DNA of 64,000 nucleotides from NCBI RefSeq assembly GCF_013374995.1, contig NZ_CP056030.1, positions 4,434,501 to 4,498,500 of the forward strand. The letters run 5' to 3'. Position 1 is the stretch's first letter. Each line of letters starts with the position of its first letter. Under the pieces are notes generated by a model, which was not told the DNA's origin, ran no database searches, and saw only the letters and a list, made by a program, of their open reading frames with translations. The DNA comes from Pseudomonas eucalypticola (GTDB lineage: Bacteria > Pseudomonadota > Gammaproteobacteria > Pseudomonadales > Pseudomonadaceae). A program made the position numbers and the translations under genes. Positions 6,411 through 13,407 of the stretch are shown here, one piece after another.

Positions 6411-8273
6411 ATGACCTCATTCAAGAAACACCCGCTCGACTTCAAAACCCAGTACGGCCTTGGCTTCGACCCGCAAGACGATGAGATCGTGGTCGACTTC
6501 TTCTGTGGTGGCGGCGGGGCCGGTACCGGCCTGGAGATGGGCCTGGGCCGGCCGGTGGCCGTAGCCAAGAACCACAGCGCCGCGGCCATAAGCATGCACA
6601 CCGCTAACCACCCGGCCGCCCGCCACTTCACCACCGACGTGTTCGAGGGTGACCCGGACGAGGAATGCGGCGGCCGGGCCGTGGGCTGGTTCCACATGTC
6701 GCCCGACTGCACCCACCACAGCCAGGCCGCCGGCGGCCAGCCGCGCAAGCGCGAGATCCGCAACCTCTCGTGGATCGGCTGCAAGTGGGCCGGCAAGAAG
6801 AAGCCCCGGGTGATCAGCCTGGAGAACGTGAAGCAGATCCTGCAGTGGGGCCCGCTGATCGCCAAGCGTGACAAGGCCACCGGCCGCGTGATGACCCTCG
6901 ACAGAATTCCGCACCCAACCAAGCCGAAAGCGACGATCAATCGTGTTGCTGCTCCTGGTGAGTTGGTGCCGGTGCACAACCAGTTCCTGGTGCCAGACCC
7001 GAAACGCCGCGGCACGACCTGGCGCAGGTTCGTGTCCCTGCTGGAAGGCCTGGGCTACAAGGTCGAGTGGCGCATCATCAAGGCCTGCGACTTCGGCGCG
7101 CCCACCAGCCGCGAGCGCTTGTTCATGATCGCTCGGTGCGACGGCCAGCCCATCGTGTGGCCAGAGCCGACCCACGCTAAGAACCCGGTGAAAGGCCAGC
7201 AGAAGTGGCGCACCGCGGCCGAGTGTATCGATTGGTCGGTCCCGAGCCGAAGCATCTTCGGCCGCAAAAAGGATCTGGAGTCTGCCACTTTGCGCCGTGT
7301 AGCCAAGGGCATGAAGAAGTTCGTACTCGACAACCCAGCCCCGTTCATTGTGCCGATCGCGAACTGGTCGGGCACCCTGGCCCAGTCGGCGCAGGAGCCG
7401 CTGCGCACTGTGACAGCCTGGCCGCGCGGCGGGTCGTTCGCTATGGTCAGCCCGGTCATCGCGCCAGCCACCCACCAGGGCAGCGACCGTGTGAACGACC
7501 CGGCTGAGCCCCTGCCGACCGTCACCTGCGCCAATCGCGGCGAGCTGACCTTGATCAGCCCTACGCTGATCCAAACCGGCTACGGCGAGCGCGCCGGCCA
7601 GCAGCCGCGCGTGCCCGGCCTGGATCAACCACTTGGCACGGTCGTCGCCGGCGGCGCGAAGCATGCGCTGGTCACGGCCTTCATGGCCCAGATGAACGGC
7701 GGCTTCAATGCCACCCACGCCAAGGGCATGGACGAGCCCATGACCACGGTGACCAACACGGGTAGCCAGCAGCAGCTCGTGAGCGCCAGCCTGGCCACGC
7801 TGCGCAAAAACTGCGTGGGCCGCGCCATGAACGAGCCAGTGCCCACCATGACAGCCGGCGCCGAGCACCATGCCCTGGTCGAGTACACGCTTTCGCCTGA
7901 GCATGAAGAAGGCGCCCTGCGGGTGGCCGCGTTCTTGGTGAGCTACTACGGCACCGAGAACACCAGCGGCTGCGACCAACCCGCGCCGACGGTGACCACC
8001 AAGGACCGCCTGGCCCTGGTCACCGTGCACATCAAGGGCACGCCCTACGTGATCGTCGATATCTGCCTGCGGATGCTGCAGCCACACGAGCTGTACAAGG
8101 CCCAGGGCTTCCCTGCCAGCTACCAGATCGACAAGGGCGCTGACGGCAAACCGTTCACCAAGACCCAGCAGGTGCACATGTGCGGCAACAGCGTGAGCCC
8201 GCCGCCCATGGCTGCTCTGGCCCGGGCCAATGACCCATGGCGCACCGCGGTAAGCCAATCAAAAGCGGCGTGA
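6411..8273 (+). CDS. DNA (cytosine-5) methyltransferase with repeated modules
   Basis: A 620-residue phage C5-methyltransferase. Motif I is VVDFFCGGGGAGTGLEMGLG at about 27-46. Motif IV is MSPDCTHHSQ with the catalytic Cys (about 101). ENV (ISLENVKQ) is motif VI, and motif VIII is SRERLFMIA. The C-terminal GFPASYQI and GNSVSPPP are motifs IX/X. Between about residues 328 and 541 a unit of the form (D/N/E)-x-P-x-x-T-V-T ... L-V recurs six times and may carry target recognition or arise by internal duplication. The start at 6411 is chosen because AAAGGA stands six bases upstream; ATG 6405 would touch it. It probably protects phage DNA from host restriction. Confidence 0.86.
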   Translation: MTSFKKHPLDFKTQYGLGFDPQDDEIVVDFFCGGGGAGTGLEMGLGRPVAVAKNHSAAAISMHTANHPAARHFTTDVFEGDPDEECGGRAVGWFHMSPDCTHHSQAAGGQPRKREIRNLSWIGCKWAGKKKPRVISLENVKQILQWGPLIAKRDKATGRVMTLDRIPHPTKPKATINRVAAPGELVPVHNQFLVPDPKRRGTTWRRFVSLLEGLGYKVEWRIIKACDFGAPTSRERLFMIARCDGQPIVWPEPTHAKNPVKGQQKWRTAAECIDWSVPSRSIFGRKKDLESATLRRVAKGMKKFVLDNPAPFIVPIANWSGTLAQSAQEPLRTVTAWPRGGSFAMVSPVIAPATHQGSDRVNDPAEPLPTVTCANRGELTLISPTLIQTGYGERAGQQPRVPGLDQPLGTVVAGGAKHALVTAFMAQMNGGFNATHAKGMDEPMTTVTNTGSQQQLVSASLATLRKNCVGRAMNEPVPTMTAGAEHHALVEYTLSPEHEEGALRVAAFLVSYYGTENTSGCDQPAPTVTTKDRLALVTVHIKGTPYVIVDICLRMLQPHELYKAQGFPASYQIDKGADGKPFTKTQQVHMCGNSVSPPPMAALARANDPWRTAVSQSKAA

Positions 8274-8300
8274 CGCGCAAGGAGTACATCTGTATTCCAC

Positions 8301-8344
8301 CCCCCCTATCACAGCCTGCTGAGGCAGGCGCAGAGGACAGATAG
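8301..8344 (+). promoter_or_regulatory. leader module of the 8345 gene
   Basis: A C7 tract at about 8301-8307 is followed by a perfect 6-bp stem: GCCTGC at 8314-8319 with GCAGGC at 8324-8329, loop TGAG. GAGGA then precedes the ATG at 8345. This is the same arrangement as the other leaders of the prophage. Confidence 0.45.
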
Positions 8345-8851
8345 ATGACCGGACAATTCTACGAGCCCCAGGCGCGCGACCTGGTCGCCTGCGACGATAG
8401 GGTGCACTACGTGTTGCTCGATCAGGCAAGTGACTTCTGCAACTGGGTGATGCGGCGCCACCCGGACGGCCCCCTGGTATCGGTGCGCAAGGCCACCGCC
8501 CATGAACTGAACCATGCCAAGGCGCGCCAGCACCTGCGAACTGGCGTGGCCATGCTGCAAGGGGTCGCGCCAGAGCAGCGTCCCCCAGCGCCAGCATGCC
8601 AGCCCGACGACCAGACGGAGATCGATCGCCTCCACGCGGCGTTCATCGCCTTGGACGAGCCCAACAACGAGCAGGTGATGGCCTTCCAGGATGCGAGCTA
8701 CGCGCTTGGCCTGAAGCGGGGCCAGGCGCGCGAGGCCGCACTTCAGCAGCGCCTGAACGAGGCGGATCAGCGGATTGATGAACTGCAGGCGCAACTCGCT
8801 AAAGTTCGCCAAGGCCCGTGCCAACTGATCATCGGGGATGAACTGCCATGA
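8345..8851 (+). CDS. phage hypothetical protein with C-terminal coiled coil
   Basis: A 168-residue protein with no family I recognise. Residues 1-60 form a compact module (YVLLDQASDFCNWVMRRH). A Pro-rich linker follows near 75-88. The C-terminal half contains DEPNNEQVMAFQDASYALGL and a heptad-like segment (EAALQQRLNEADQRIDELQA) that predicts a coiled coil. It is transcribed after the methyltransferase with its own leader stem-loop and is coupled by ATGA to the next gene. Function is unknown. Confidence 0.62.
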   Translation: MTGQFYEPQARDLVACDDRVHYVLLDQASDFCNWVMRRHPDGPLVSVRKATAHELNHAKARQHLRTGVAMLQGVAPEQRPPAPACQPDDQTEIDRLHAAFIALDEPNNEQVMAFQDASYALGLKRGQAREAALQQRLNEADQRIDELQAQLAKVRQGPCQLIIGDELP

Positions 8852-9540
8852 ACCAGCCCAAGGAACGCCCCATCCTGTTCTCGGCGCCCATGGTGCGCGC
8901 CATCCTGGCCGGGCAGAAGACAGTGACGCGGCGACCGGTGAAGCCATACCAGCAACCCGAGTTGATGGAAGATGGCACCTGGTTCGCGGTCGCTCAGAAG
9001 CACCCGCGCTACGGTTTTGGGGTATCTGGCGCAGATGCCGATGCCTGTGCCGCAGCGCTGGCCGCTTCGCAGTGTTGCACCTACGGCAGGCCCGGGGACC
9101 GGCTGTGGGTGCGCGAGACCTGGTACTGCGATCACATCGAAGTACAGCGCGGCCCATACCTGCAGCCAGCCGACATGATCGACCTTGGTCAGTCGCGGGC
9201 CGACGGCGAACTGGTGTATGCGGCCGACGGACTGGAGCCATATGAGCAAGAGCAGCCGATCTGGAAGCCAAGCATCCACATGCCGCGCTGGGTCAGCCGC
9301 ATCCTGCTGGAGATTACCAACGTGCGCGTGGAGCGCCTGCAGGCCATCAGCGACGAGCAGTGCGTGGCGGAGGGATGCGGCGTTGGGCCTGGTGCCATCG
9401 GCGTTAAGCTGACGGTTCCGCCTGGCGCCTCGATGCCGCAGGCCATGTTCGCCGAGCTATGGAAGTCCATCAACGGCCCCAGCGCCTGGGATGCCAACCC
9501 ATGGGTCTGGGTCGTCGAGTTCAAGCGGGTGACGCCATGA
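8848..9540 (+). CDS. phage protein with PUA/ASCH-like features
   Basis: A 230-residue protein coupled to the previous gene by an ATGA overlap. It starts with RPILFSAPMVRAILAGQKTV followed by TRR, then has YGRPGDRLWVRETWY at about 72-86, a MPRWVSRILLEITNVRVERL block at about 144-163, and ends WDANPWVWVVEFKRV. This signature (a substrate-pocket GxKT.TRR plus PGD.LWVRE) resembles phage proteins with an ASCH/PUA-like fold, a fold that binds RNA or modified nucleotides. Biochemical role is unknown. Position among methyltransferases makes nucleic-acid modification a reasonable guess. Confidence 0.66.
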   Translation: MNQPKERPILFSAPMVRAILAGQKTVTRRPVKPYQQPELMEDGTWFAVAQKHPRYGFGVSGADADACAAALAASQCCTYGRPGDRLWVRETWYCDHIEVQRGPYLQPADMIDLGQSRADGELVYAADGLEPYEQEQPIWKPSIHMPRWVSRILLEITNVRVERLQAISDEQCVAEGCGVGPGAIGVKLTVPPGASMPQAMFAELWKSINGPSAWDANPWVWVVEFKRVTP

Positions 9541-9692
9541 CCGAGCGCGAGAAATTCGAACAGGCCTACGCCCAGGACAACCGGTGCACCCTTGAATGGA
9601 TAGTGAGCCAGCGGATGAGAAATGGCAGCTACGAGCATCGGGAGCTGAATACCGCTTGGCGCTGGTACCTGCGGGGATGGGCGGCGGCATGA
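9537..9692 (+). CDS. small phage protein, unknown
   Basis: A 51-residue protein starting at ATG 9537 inside the ATGA overlap with the preceding gene, and ending in another ATGA overlap with the methyltransferase at 9689. It is polar and helical (TEREKFEQAYAQDN, then ELNTAWRWYLRGWAAA). The coupling at both ends argues that it is translated. No motif is recognised. Confidence 0.55.
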   Translation: MTEREKFEQAYAQDNRCTLEWIVSQRMRNGSYEHRELNTAWRWYLRGWAAA

Positions 9693-10162
9693 CGAGCGCG
9701 GTGAAAGTCCTCGACCCCTGCAGCGCCAGCCGGATGATGTGGTTCGACAAGCAGGACCAGCGCGCGCTGTTTGGTGATATCCGCGATGAGCAGCACCTAC
9801 TCTGCGACGGCCGAGTGTTGAAGGTTGAGCCGGATGTGCTGATGGACTTCCGGCAATTACCCTTTGAGGCTTCAACCTTCCGCCTGGTCGTTTTTGATCC
9901 TCCGCACCTGACCCGCGCCGGCGTCGACAGCTGGATGCGCGCAAAATACGGCCTGCTGACCCCAGACTGGAAGGACGATATCCGCCGCGGCTTCGCGGAA
10001 TGTTTCAGGGTTCTGGAGCCCGAGGGAATCCTGATCTTCAAATGGAACGAGACCCAGGTGATGGTCAGCGAACTGCTGGCCCTGACCGATGAAAAGCCGC
10101 TGTTTGGCCACAAGTCCGGTAAGCGTGAAAAAACGCACTGGATCACCTTCATGAAGCGCTGA
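9689..10162 (+). CDS. small SAM-dependent DNA methyltransferase, phage type
   Basis: A 157-residue protein starting at ATG 9689. It has the SAM-site stretch VLDPCSASRMMWFDK at the N-terminus, an acidic IEPD-like turn (VEPDVLMDFRQLP), and the catalytic-type motif VVFDPPHL at about 71-78. It continues with FAECFRVLEPEGILIFKWNE, typical of class I methyltransferases. DPPH in place of DPPY/NPPY is characteristic of this compact phage family, usually annotated as a DNA (adenine) methyltransferase. Base specificity cannot be read from sequence. It is probably another layer of protection for phage DNA. Confidence 0.74.
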   Translation: MTSAVKVLDPCSASRMMWFDKQDQRALFGDIRDEQHLLCDGRVLKVEPDVLMDFRQLPFEASTFRLVVFDPPHLTRAGVDSWMRAKYGLLTPDWKDDIRRGFAECFRVLEPEGILIFKWNETQVMVSELLALTDEKPLFGHKSGKREKTHWITFMKR

Positions 10163-10180
10163 GCGCAACCGCTGACCGCG

Positions 10181-10234
10181 CCCCCCCTCACCCACTCTCT
10201 ACTGCCTGCCGGGGTTCGGCGGGAAGGATCAATC
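10181..10234 (+). promoter_or_regulatory. leader module of the 10235 gene
   Basis: A C7 tract (about 10181-10187) and further C-rich sequence precede a 7-bp stem: CCTGCCG at 10205-10211 with CGGCGGG at 10217-10223, one U-G pair, loop GGGTT. GGAAGGA then precedes the ATG at 10235. Confidence 0.45.
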
Positions 10235-10594
10235 ATGCCTGAAATTAAGCACACGCCAGGACCTTGGTTTGTGGAGTCGACCGATAAGACCCCCATCTAC
10301 GTCTCTCCAGTCAATCGACATGAGCAGATAGGCATCTGCAACGTGATGGTCATTGACGAGGATGAGTCGAGCGATTCCGGCGAGTGGTTCAACGGCGACC
10401 AGACAAAAGCCAACGCCAAGCTGATCGCCGCCGCGCCAGACCTGCTGGCCGACCTGCAAGAAGCGGCCACCACCCTACGCCGCTACGAAACCCTGCACCG
10501 CGCCAAGGGCACCGACGACAGCACCGCGAAGGCCGAGGTCAACGCCACCCTGGCCGCGCGCTTCGAAGCCACGATAGCCAAAGCCACCGAATAA
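10235..10594 (+). CDS. phage protein of the HTPGPW type, unknown function
   Basis: A 119-residue protein with the N-terminal HTPGPWFVE signature and the central NAKLIAAAPDLLADLQEA block. Both are typical of a small protein very common in phages and prophages of proteobacteria and without known function. The C-terminal 45 residues are helical and charged. It has a strong ribosome binding site and its own leader stem-loop. Confidence 0.68.
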   Translation: MPEIKHTPGPWFVESTDKTPIYVSPVNRHEQIGICNVMVIDEDESSDSGEWFNGDQTKANAKLIAAAPDLLADLQEAATTLRRYETLHRAKGTDDSTAKAEVNATLAARFEATIAKATE

Positions 10595-10633
10595 CCCCTT
10601 CTGCCGCCATAGGGCGGCGACCCAGAGGTATCC
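10595..10633 (+). promoter_or_regulatory. leader module of the excisionase gene
   Basis: CCCC at about 10595-10598 is followed by a perfect 6-bp stem: GCCGCC at 10603-10608 with GGCGGC at 10613-10618, loop ATAG. AGAGG then precedes the ATG at 10634. It is the shortest version of the prophage leader. Confidence 0.45.
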
Positions 10634-10846
10634 ATGAAGCGAGAACTGATCAAGATCAGCGAGTTTCGCCGGCGGCGCTGGGGCCCAAATGGCACCCCGC
10701 AGTGCTCGCAAGCCATCCGCAACCACATCCGTAATGGCCTGATCCCAGGCGAACAAATCGGCAAGCTCTGGTACGTTGACTGGGCGGCCTTCACGAAAGC
10801 TGACGGTAACGACCTGATCGCGATGGTATTGAAAGGAGCCGCGTAA
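10634..10846 (+). CDS. excisionase (Xis-like), winged-helix
   Basis: A 70-residue basic protein directly upstream of, and overlapping by one base (TAATG), the integrase gene. The pattern ISEFRRRRWG, then AIRNHIRNGLIPGEQIGKLW and YVDWAAF, is that of small MerR-like winged-helix excisionases, where the C-terminal W..D..AF marks the end of the fold. Such proteins bend att DNA and direct the integrase toward excision. Assignment rests on size, motif and position. Confidence 0.76.
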   Translation: MKRELIKISEFRRRRWGPNGTPQCSQAIRNHIRNGLIPGEQIGKLWYVDWAAFTKADGNDLIAMVLKGAA

Positions 10847-11961
10847 TGGCGCCGCGCCCACGCAACAAATCAAACCGGGGTCTTCCCCAGAACCTGTACG
10901 TCGATGAGCGCCGCGGCACCTTCCGTTACCGGCGCCCCACGGACGGAAAGTGGTTTCAATTCGGCACTGACCGACTCAAAGCTATCGACGCCGCGAAGCA
11001 ACTGAACCTGGCGTTCCTCAAAGGTGCCGACCTGGTCGGTGCCGTGCTGGGCGAAACTTCCGACCTGTTCACAGCCTTCCTGGACCTTTACGAATCCAAG
11101 ATCCTGCCCGAGCGAGAGCTGGCAAAAGGTACCTTGGGACTGTACGCCGTGCACTTCCGGCGCTTCCGCAAGGCCTTCGAGGGTAAGGCCGTTGACCAAA
11201 TCACCATTCGGATGATTGCGGAGATGCTGGACGCACTGACGCCGCGCACGGCAAACCAATGCCGGGCGCTGCTGGTCGACATCTTCAACCACGCCGCATC
11301 AAAGGGTCTGTGCCCGGACAACCCTGCGGCGAGCACCATCAACCGAATTGAGAAGAAGCAGCGCAAGCGCCACACCGAGGAAGGGTTGAAGGCCATCAGG
11401 GCGAAAGCGCCAGCATGGCTCAAAAACGCCATCGACCTAGCCCTGATCACCGCCCAGCGGCGGACAGACATTCTGGATATGAAGTTTGAGGATGTGCGGG
11501 ACGGGTTCTTGTATGTCGTCCAGCAGAAGACGGCCAAAGCCAGCGACGCAGCCTGGATTCGGTTCCGGGTGACACCCGAGCTGCAGGCTGTGATCAGCCG
11601 TTGCCGGGACAATGTGGCATCGCCCTTCCTGGTGCACCGCCGGCCGGATCGCCTGAAACAGAAACAGGCGCAAACGAAGGAGCACTGGACCAAGATCGAG
11701 GAGCGATATCTGACGCGGGCATTTAAGGCTGCCCGGGAGAATGCGGGATGTTACGCGGACTGGTCCGACGAAGAGATGCCGGGCTTCCACGAGGTGCGAG
11801 CACTATCCCTGCACCTGTATAAAAAAGCGGGCAAGGATGGCCAGAAGATCGCCGGCCACGCCAGCGAAGAGATGACGAAAAACTATCAGAAGGATCACGC
11901 CGATGTGATTTGGTCAGACGCTGTGCCTGATCTAGATATCAGCGAAGTCATAGGTTCATAA
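10846..11961 (+). CDS. int: lambda-type tyrosine integrase
   Basis: A 371-residue integrase. Residues 1-60 form a lambda-Int-like arm-binding domain (basic N-terminus, LPQNLYVDERRGTFRYRRP, then FQFGTDRLKAIDAAKQLN). Residues about 70-160 are the core-binding SAM-like domain and 170-371 the catalytic domain. Catalytic residues visible are R205 (ITAQRR), K228 (QQKTAK), H315 and R318 (FHEVR), H338 (AGHAS) and nucleophile Y347 (KNYQ). It integrates and, with the excisionase, excises the prophage at the tRNA-Pro 3' end. It is convergent with no spacer to the minus-strand gene that ends at 11962. Confidence 0.93.
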   Translation: MAPRPRNKSNRGLPQNLYVDERRGTFRYRRPTDGKWFQFGTDRLKAIDAAKQLNLAFLKGADLVGAVLGETSDLFTAFLDLYESKILPERELAKGTLGLYAVHFRRFRKAFEGKAVDQITIRMIAEMLDALTPRTANQCRALLVDIFNHAASKGLCPDNPAASTINRIEKKQRKRHTEEGLKAIRAKAPAWLKNAIDLALITAQRRTDILDMKFEDVRDGFLYVVQQKTAKASDAAWIRFRVTPELQAVISRCRDNVASPFLVHRRPDRLKQKQAQTKEHWTKIEERYLTRAFKAARENAGCYADWSDEEMPGFHEVRALSLHLYKKAGKDGQKIAGHASEEMTKNYQKDHADVIWSDAVPDLDISEVIGS

Positions 11962-12459
11962 CTACTTCCGGGGAATATCCCGAAAATCTTCGCCATTTTT
12001 GTGCGTAACACCTACTTGCAGGATGAGGCTAAACGCACCCAAGACGTATGTAAGGCATCCCGCGAACTCCAAGGAGGAGGTGTTCCCCTTCCCTCGCAGC
12101 CTGATAGCTTCAATGATACTGGCCTTGTAACTTTCTAGTTTGGAGGAGTCCGGATCAAGTGCATGAGCCATCATGTTGCGGATTCGATTGATCTTTTCGC
12201 AGACTGACCAGAGGTCCGCCATACTTCCGAGCTTTATGTCCGCTGGGTACAAAGCGCGGGATAGATCCAAAATCTGCGCAAATGTAAAACGCGAGTCTTT
12301 CAAAAACTGGGGCTGGGGGACCATCTCTGAGCAAAAATCGCGAAGCATCTCTTCAAGCAACAAGTGGCATTTTAAGATGAGTGTTATGTCATCCATCTGT
12401 GACGAAAAGTGCTTTTCGAATCGCTCGTCGTGCTTTTCGCTGAACTCAACGTTGACCAT
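11962..12459 (-). CDS. HEPN-like protein, cargo between integrase and attachment site
   Basis: A 165-residue all-helical protein. An N-terminal helix pair includes LILKCHLLLEEMLRDFC (28-43). The segment INRIRNMMAHALDP carries R94-N95...H99, an R-x4-H motif like the RNase active site of HEPN domains. A Leu-rich helix before it and a C-terminal hydrophobic helix (about 133-150) complete the fold. HEPN proteins are common as toxins and antiviral RNases. No adjacent antitoxin (MNT-type nucleotidyltransferase) is present. It lies in the integrase-to-att slot, where lysogenic conversion genes commonly sit. Enzymatic activity is inference; the family may also be non-catalytic. Confidence 0.58.
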   Translation of the reverse strand: MVNVEFSEKHDERFEKHFSSQMDDITLILKCHLLLEEMLRDFCSEMVPQPQFLKDSRFTFAQILDLSRALYPADIKLGSMADLWSVCEKINRIRNMMAHALDPDSSKLESYKASIIEAIRLRGKGNTSSLEFAGCLTYVLGAFSLILQVGVTHKNGEDFRDIPRK

Positions 12460-12493
12460 GCAGCCCTCCGGTCGGACGAAGTTTTACCGTTCG

Positions 12494-12523
12494 TTTTGCG
12501 CCAGTTTTGCGCGGGCTTTGCGC
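12494..12523. repeat. three 11-bp-spaced repeats, candidate integrase arm-type sites
   Basis: TTTTGCGC at 12494-12501, TTTTGCGC at 12505-12512 and CTTTGCGC at 12516-12523 start exactly 11 bp apart, about one helical turn. They lie 60-90 bp from the tRNA 3' end. Lambda Int binds tandem arm sites at similar spacing and distance from the core. The integrase here has the matching arm-binding domain. Confidence 0.5.
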
Positions 12524-12538
12524 AAGCCAGAAACGACA

Positions 12539-12572
12539 AAGGGGATCAGCACCGTAAGTGACTGATCCCCTT
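12539..12572 (-). terminator. terminator of tRNA-Pro
   Basis: A perfect 11-bp inverted repeat, AAGGGGATCAG at 12539-12549 with CTGATCCCCTT at 12562-12572, lies ten bases beyond the tRNA 3' end. Read on the minus strand the hairpin is followed by TTTGTCGTTT. It is placed to end the tRNA transcript. Confidence 0.65.
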
Positions 12573-12581
12573 ATGAAAATA

Positions 12582-12658
12582 TGGTCGGGACGGAGTGATT
12601 CGAACACTCGACCCCTAGCACCCCATGCTAGTGCGCTACCGGACTGCGCTACGCCCCG
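12582..12658 (-). tRNA. tRNA-Pro(GGG), prophage attachment site
   Basis: A 77-nt cloverleaf on the minus strand with encoded CCA (12582-12584). The acceptor stem is CGGGGCG/CGTCCCG with one G-U pair. The anticodon stem is CTAGC/GCTAG with loop ATGGGGT, giving anticodon GGG. The T-arm is GAGTG/CACTC with TTCGAAT. The prophage lies on its 3' side, so the 3' part of the gene is the likely core shared by attL and attR. The exact core length cannot be determined because the other copy is not in the window. Confidence 0.95.
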
Positions 12659-12687
12659 ACTAGGCGTGAATCTTGTTGCGTGAAGCC

Positions 12688-12708
12688 CGTTCCTTGTTGA
12701 AAGGAACG
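12688..12708. repeat. 8-bp inverted repeat between merR and tRNA-Pro
   Basis: CGTTCCTT (12688-12695) pairs with AAGGAACG (12701-12708) around a GTTGA loop. No T-run follows on the minus strand. It may be a processing hairpin or a weak terminator upstream of the tRNA. Confidence 0.35.
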
Positions 12709-12764
12709 ATTAAGAATATACCGCAAGCTTTTGAAAAGTGGAAGTATTTTCTTAAGCTGATTTG

Positions 12765-13121
12765 CTACTTTTTGAGTACCACCAGGACGTCTTCCAGTTC
12801 CGAGATCATCTGACGAATCAGTTGCTTGTACTGGGTGGTGTCGTCCTTGGCCTCATCGCTGGACAAGCGCAACCGCGCGCCGCCAATGGTGAAGCCCTGG
12901 TCGTATAGCAAGGCGCGGATCTGCCGGATCATCAGCACGTCCTGGCGCTGGTAATACCGGCGGTTTCCGCGGCGCTTGACCGGGTTGAGCTGGGGGAATT
13001 CCTGCTCCCAGTACCGAAGTACGTGGGGCTTTACAGCGCAAAGTTCACTGACCTCACCAATAGTGAAGTAGCGTTTGCCAGGAATCGGCGGAAGCTCGTC
13101 GTTATGACTTGGTTCCAGCAT
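12765..13121 (-). CDS. MerR-family transcriptional regulator
   Basis: A 118-residue protein whose gene overlaps the end of ihfA. The N-terminal MerR winged helix is clear: [22 protein letters not shown] at about 17-38, then [12 protein letters not shown]-terminal helix ([21 protein letters not shown]) forms the dimer coiled coil. There is no effector domain and no Cys metal site, so the signal is unknown. The start at ATG 13121 is preferred; a TTG three codons upstream (13130) has a slightly better spaced AAGG. This gene follows ihfA in the conserved Pseudomonas pheST-ihfA block. Confidence 0.85.
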   Translation of the reverse strand: MLEPSHNDELPPIPGKRYFTIGEVSELCAVKPHVLRYWEQEFPQLNPVKRRGNRRYYQRQDVLMIRQIRALLYDQGFTIGGARLRLSSDEAKDDTTQYKQLIRQMISELEDVLVVLKK

Positions 13122-13404
13122 ATGCCTCAACTCGGGCCTTCAACTTCTGCCCTGGACGAAAGGTGACCACACGGCGAGCCGTGATCGGGATTTCTTCACC
13201 CGTTTTCGGGTTACGGCCTGGACGCTGGCGTTTGTCGCGCAGGTCGAAGTTGCCGAAACCGGACAGCTTGACCTGCTCGTTGTCTTCCAGAGCGTGCCTG
13301 ATTTCCTCGAAAAACAGCTCGACCAATTCCTTGGCCTCGCGTTTGTTCAGGCCCAGCTCTTCGTAAAGACGCTCGGCCATCTCAGCTTTCGTCAGAGCCC
13401 CCAT
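13102..13404 (-). CDS. ihfA: integration host factor subunit alpha
   Basis: A 100-residue HU/IHF-fold protein with [20 protein letters not shown] at the N-terminus, the [13 protein letters not shown] turn, and the DNA-intercalating arm [12 protein letters not shown] with its key Pro. IHF (with the beta subunit encoded elsewhere) bends DNA at specific sites. It is also the usual host partner of lambda-type integrases such as the one at 10846. The gene lies three bases after pheT, as in the classical pheST-ihfA operon. Confidence 0.97.
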   Translation of the reverse strand: MGALTKAEMAERLYEELGLNKREAKELVELFFEEIRHALEDNEQVKLSGFGNFDLRDKRQRPGRNPKTGEEIPITARRVVTFRPGQKLKARVEAYAGTKS

Positions 13405-13407
13405 GCG

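Larger units (their letters stand above)
1..12581. mobile_element. right arm of a prophage integrated at tRNA-Pro
   Basis: Phage-type genes fill this stretch: a YqaJ exonuclease, two DNA methyltransferases, an excisionase and a lambda-type integrase, with short ATGA-type overlaps between neighbours. The integrase points toward the 3' end of tRNA-Pro(GGG) at 12582, the usual attachment site of such elements. Immediately beyond the tRNA the gene order becomes normal Pseudomonas core (merR, ihfA, pheT). The left end and the second att copy are outside the window, so completeness cannot be judged. No structural, lysis or terminase genes are visible here. Confidence 0.88.

Noticed and set aside
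6417..8258. Minus-strand frame opposite the C5-methyltransferase
   Set aside because: The plus strand has all methyltransferase motifs; the opposite frame is an artefact of codon usage.
12539..12572. Inverted repeat as the att core
   Set aside because: It lies beyond the tRNA 3' end, has terminator form on the minus strand, and the core of tRNA-targeting integrases normally lies inside the tRNA gene.
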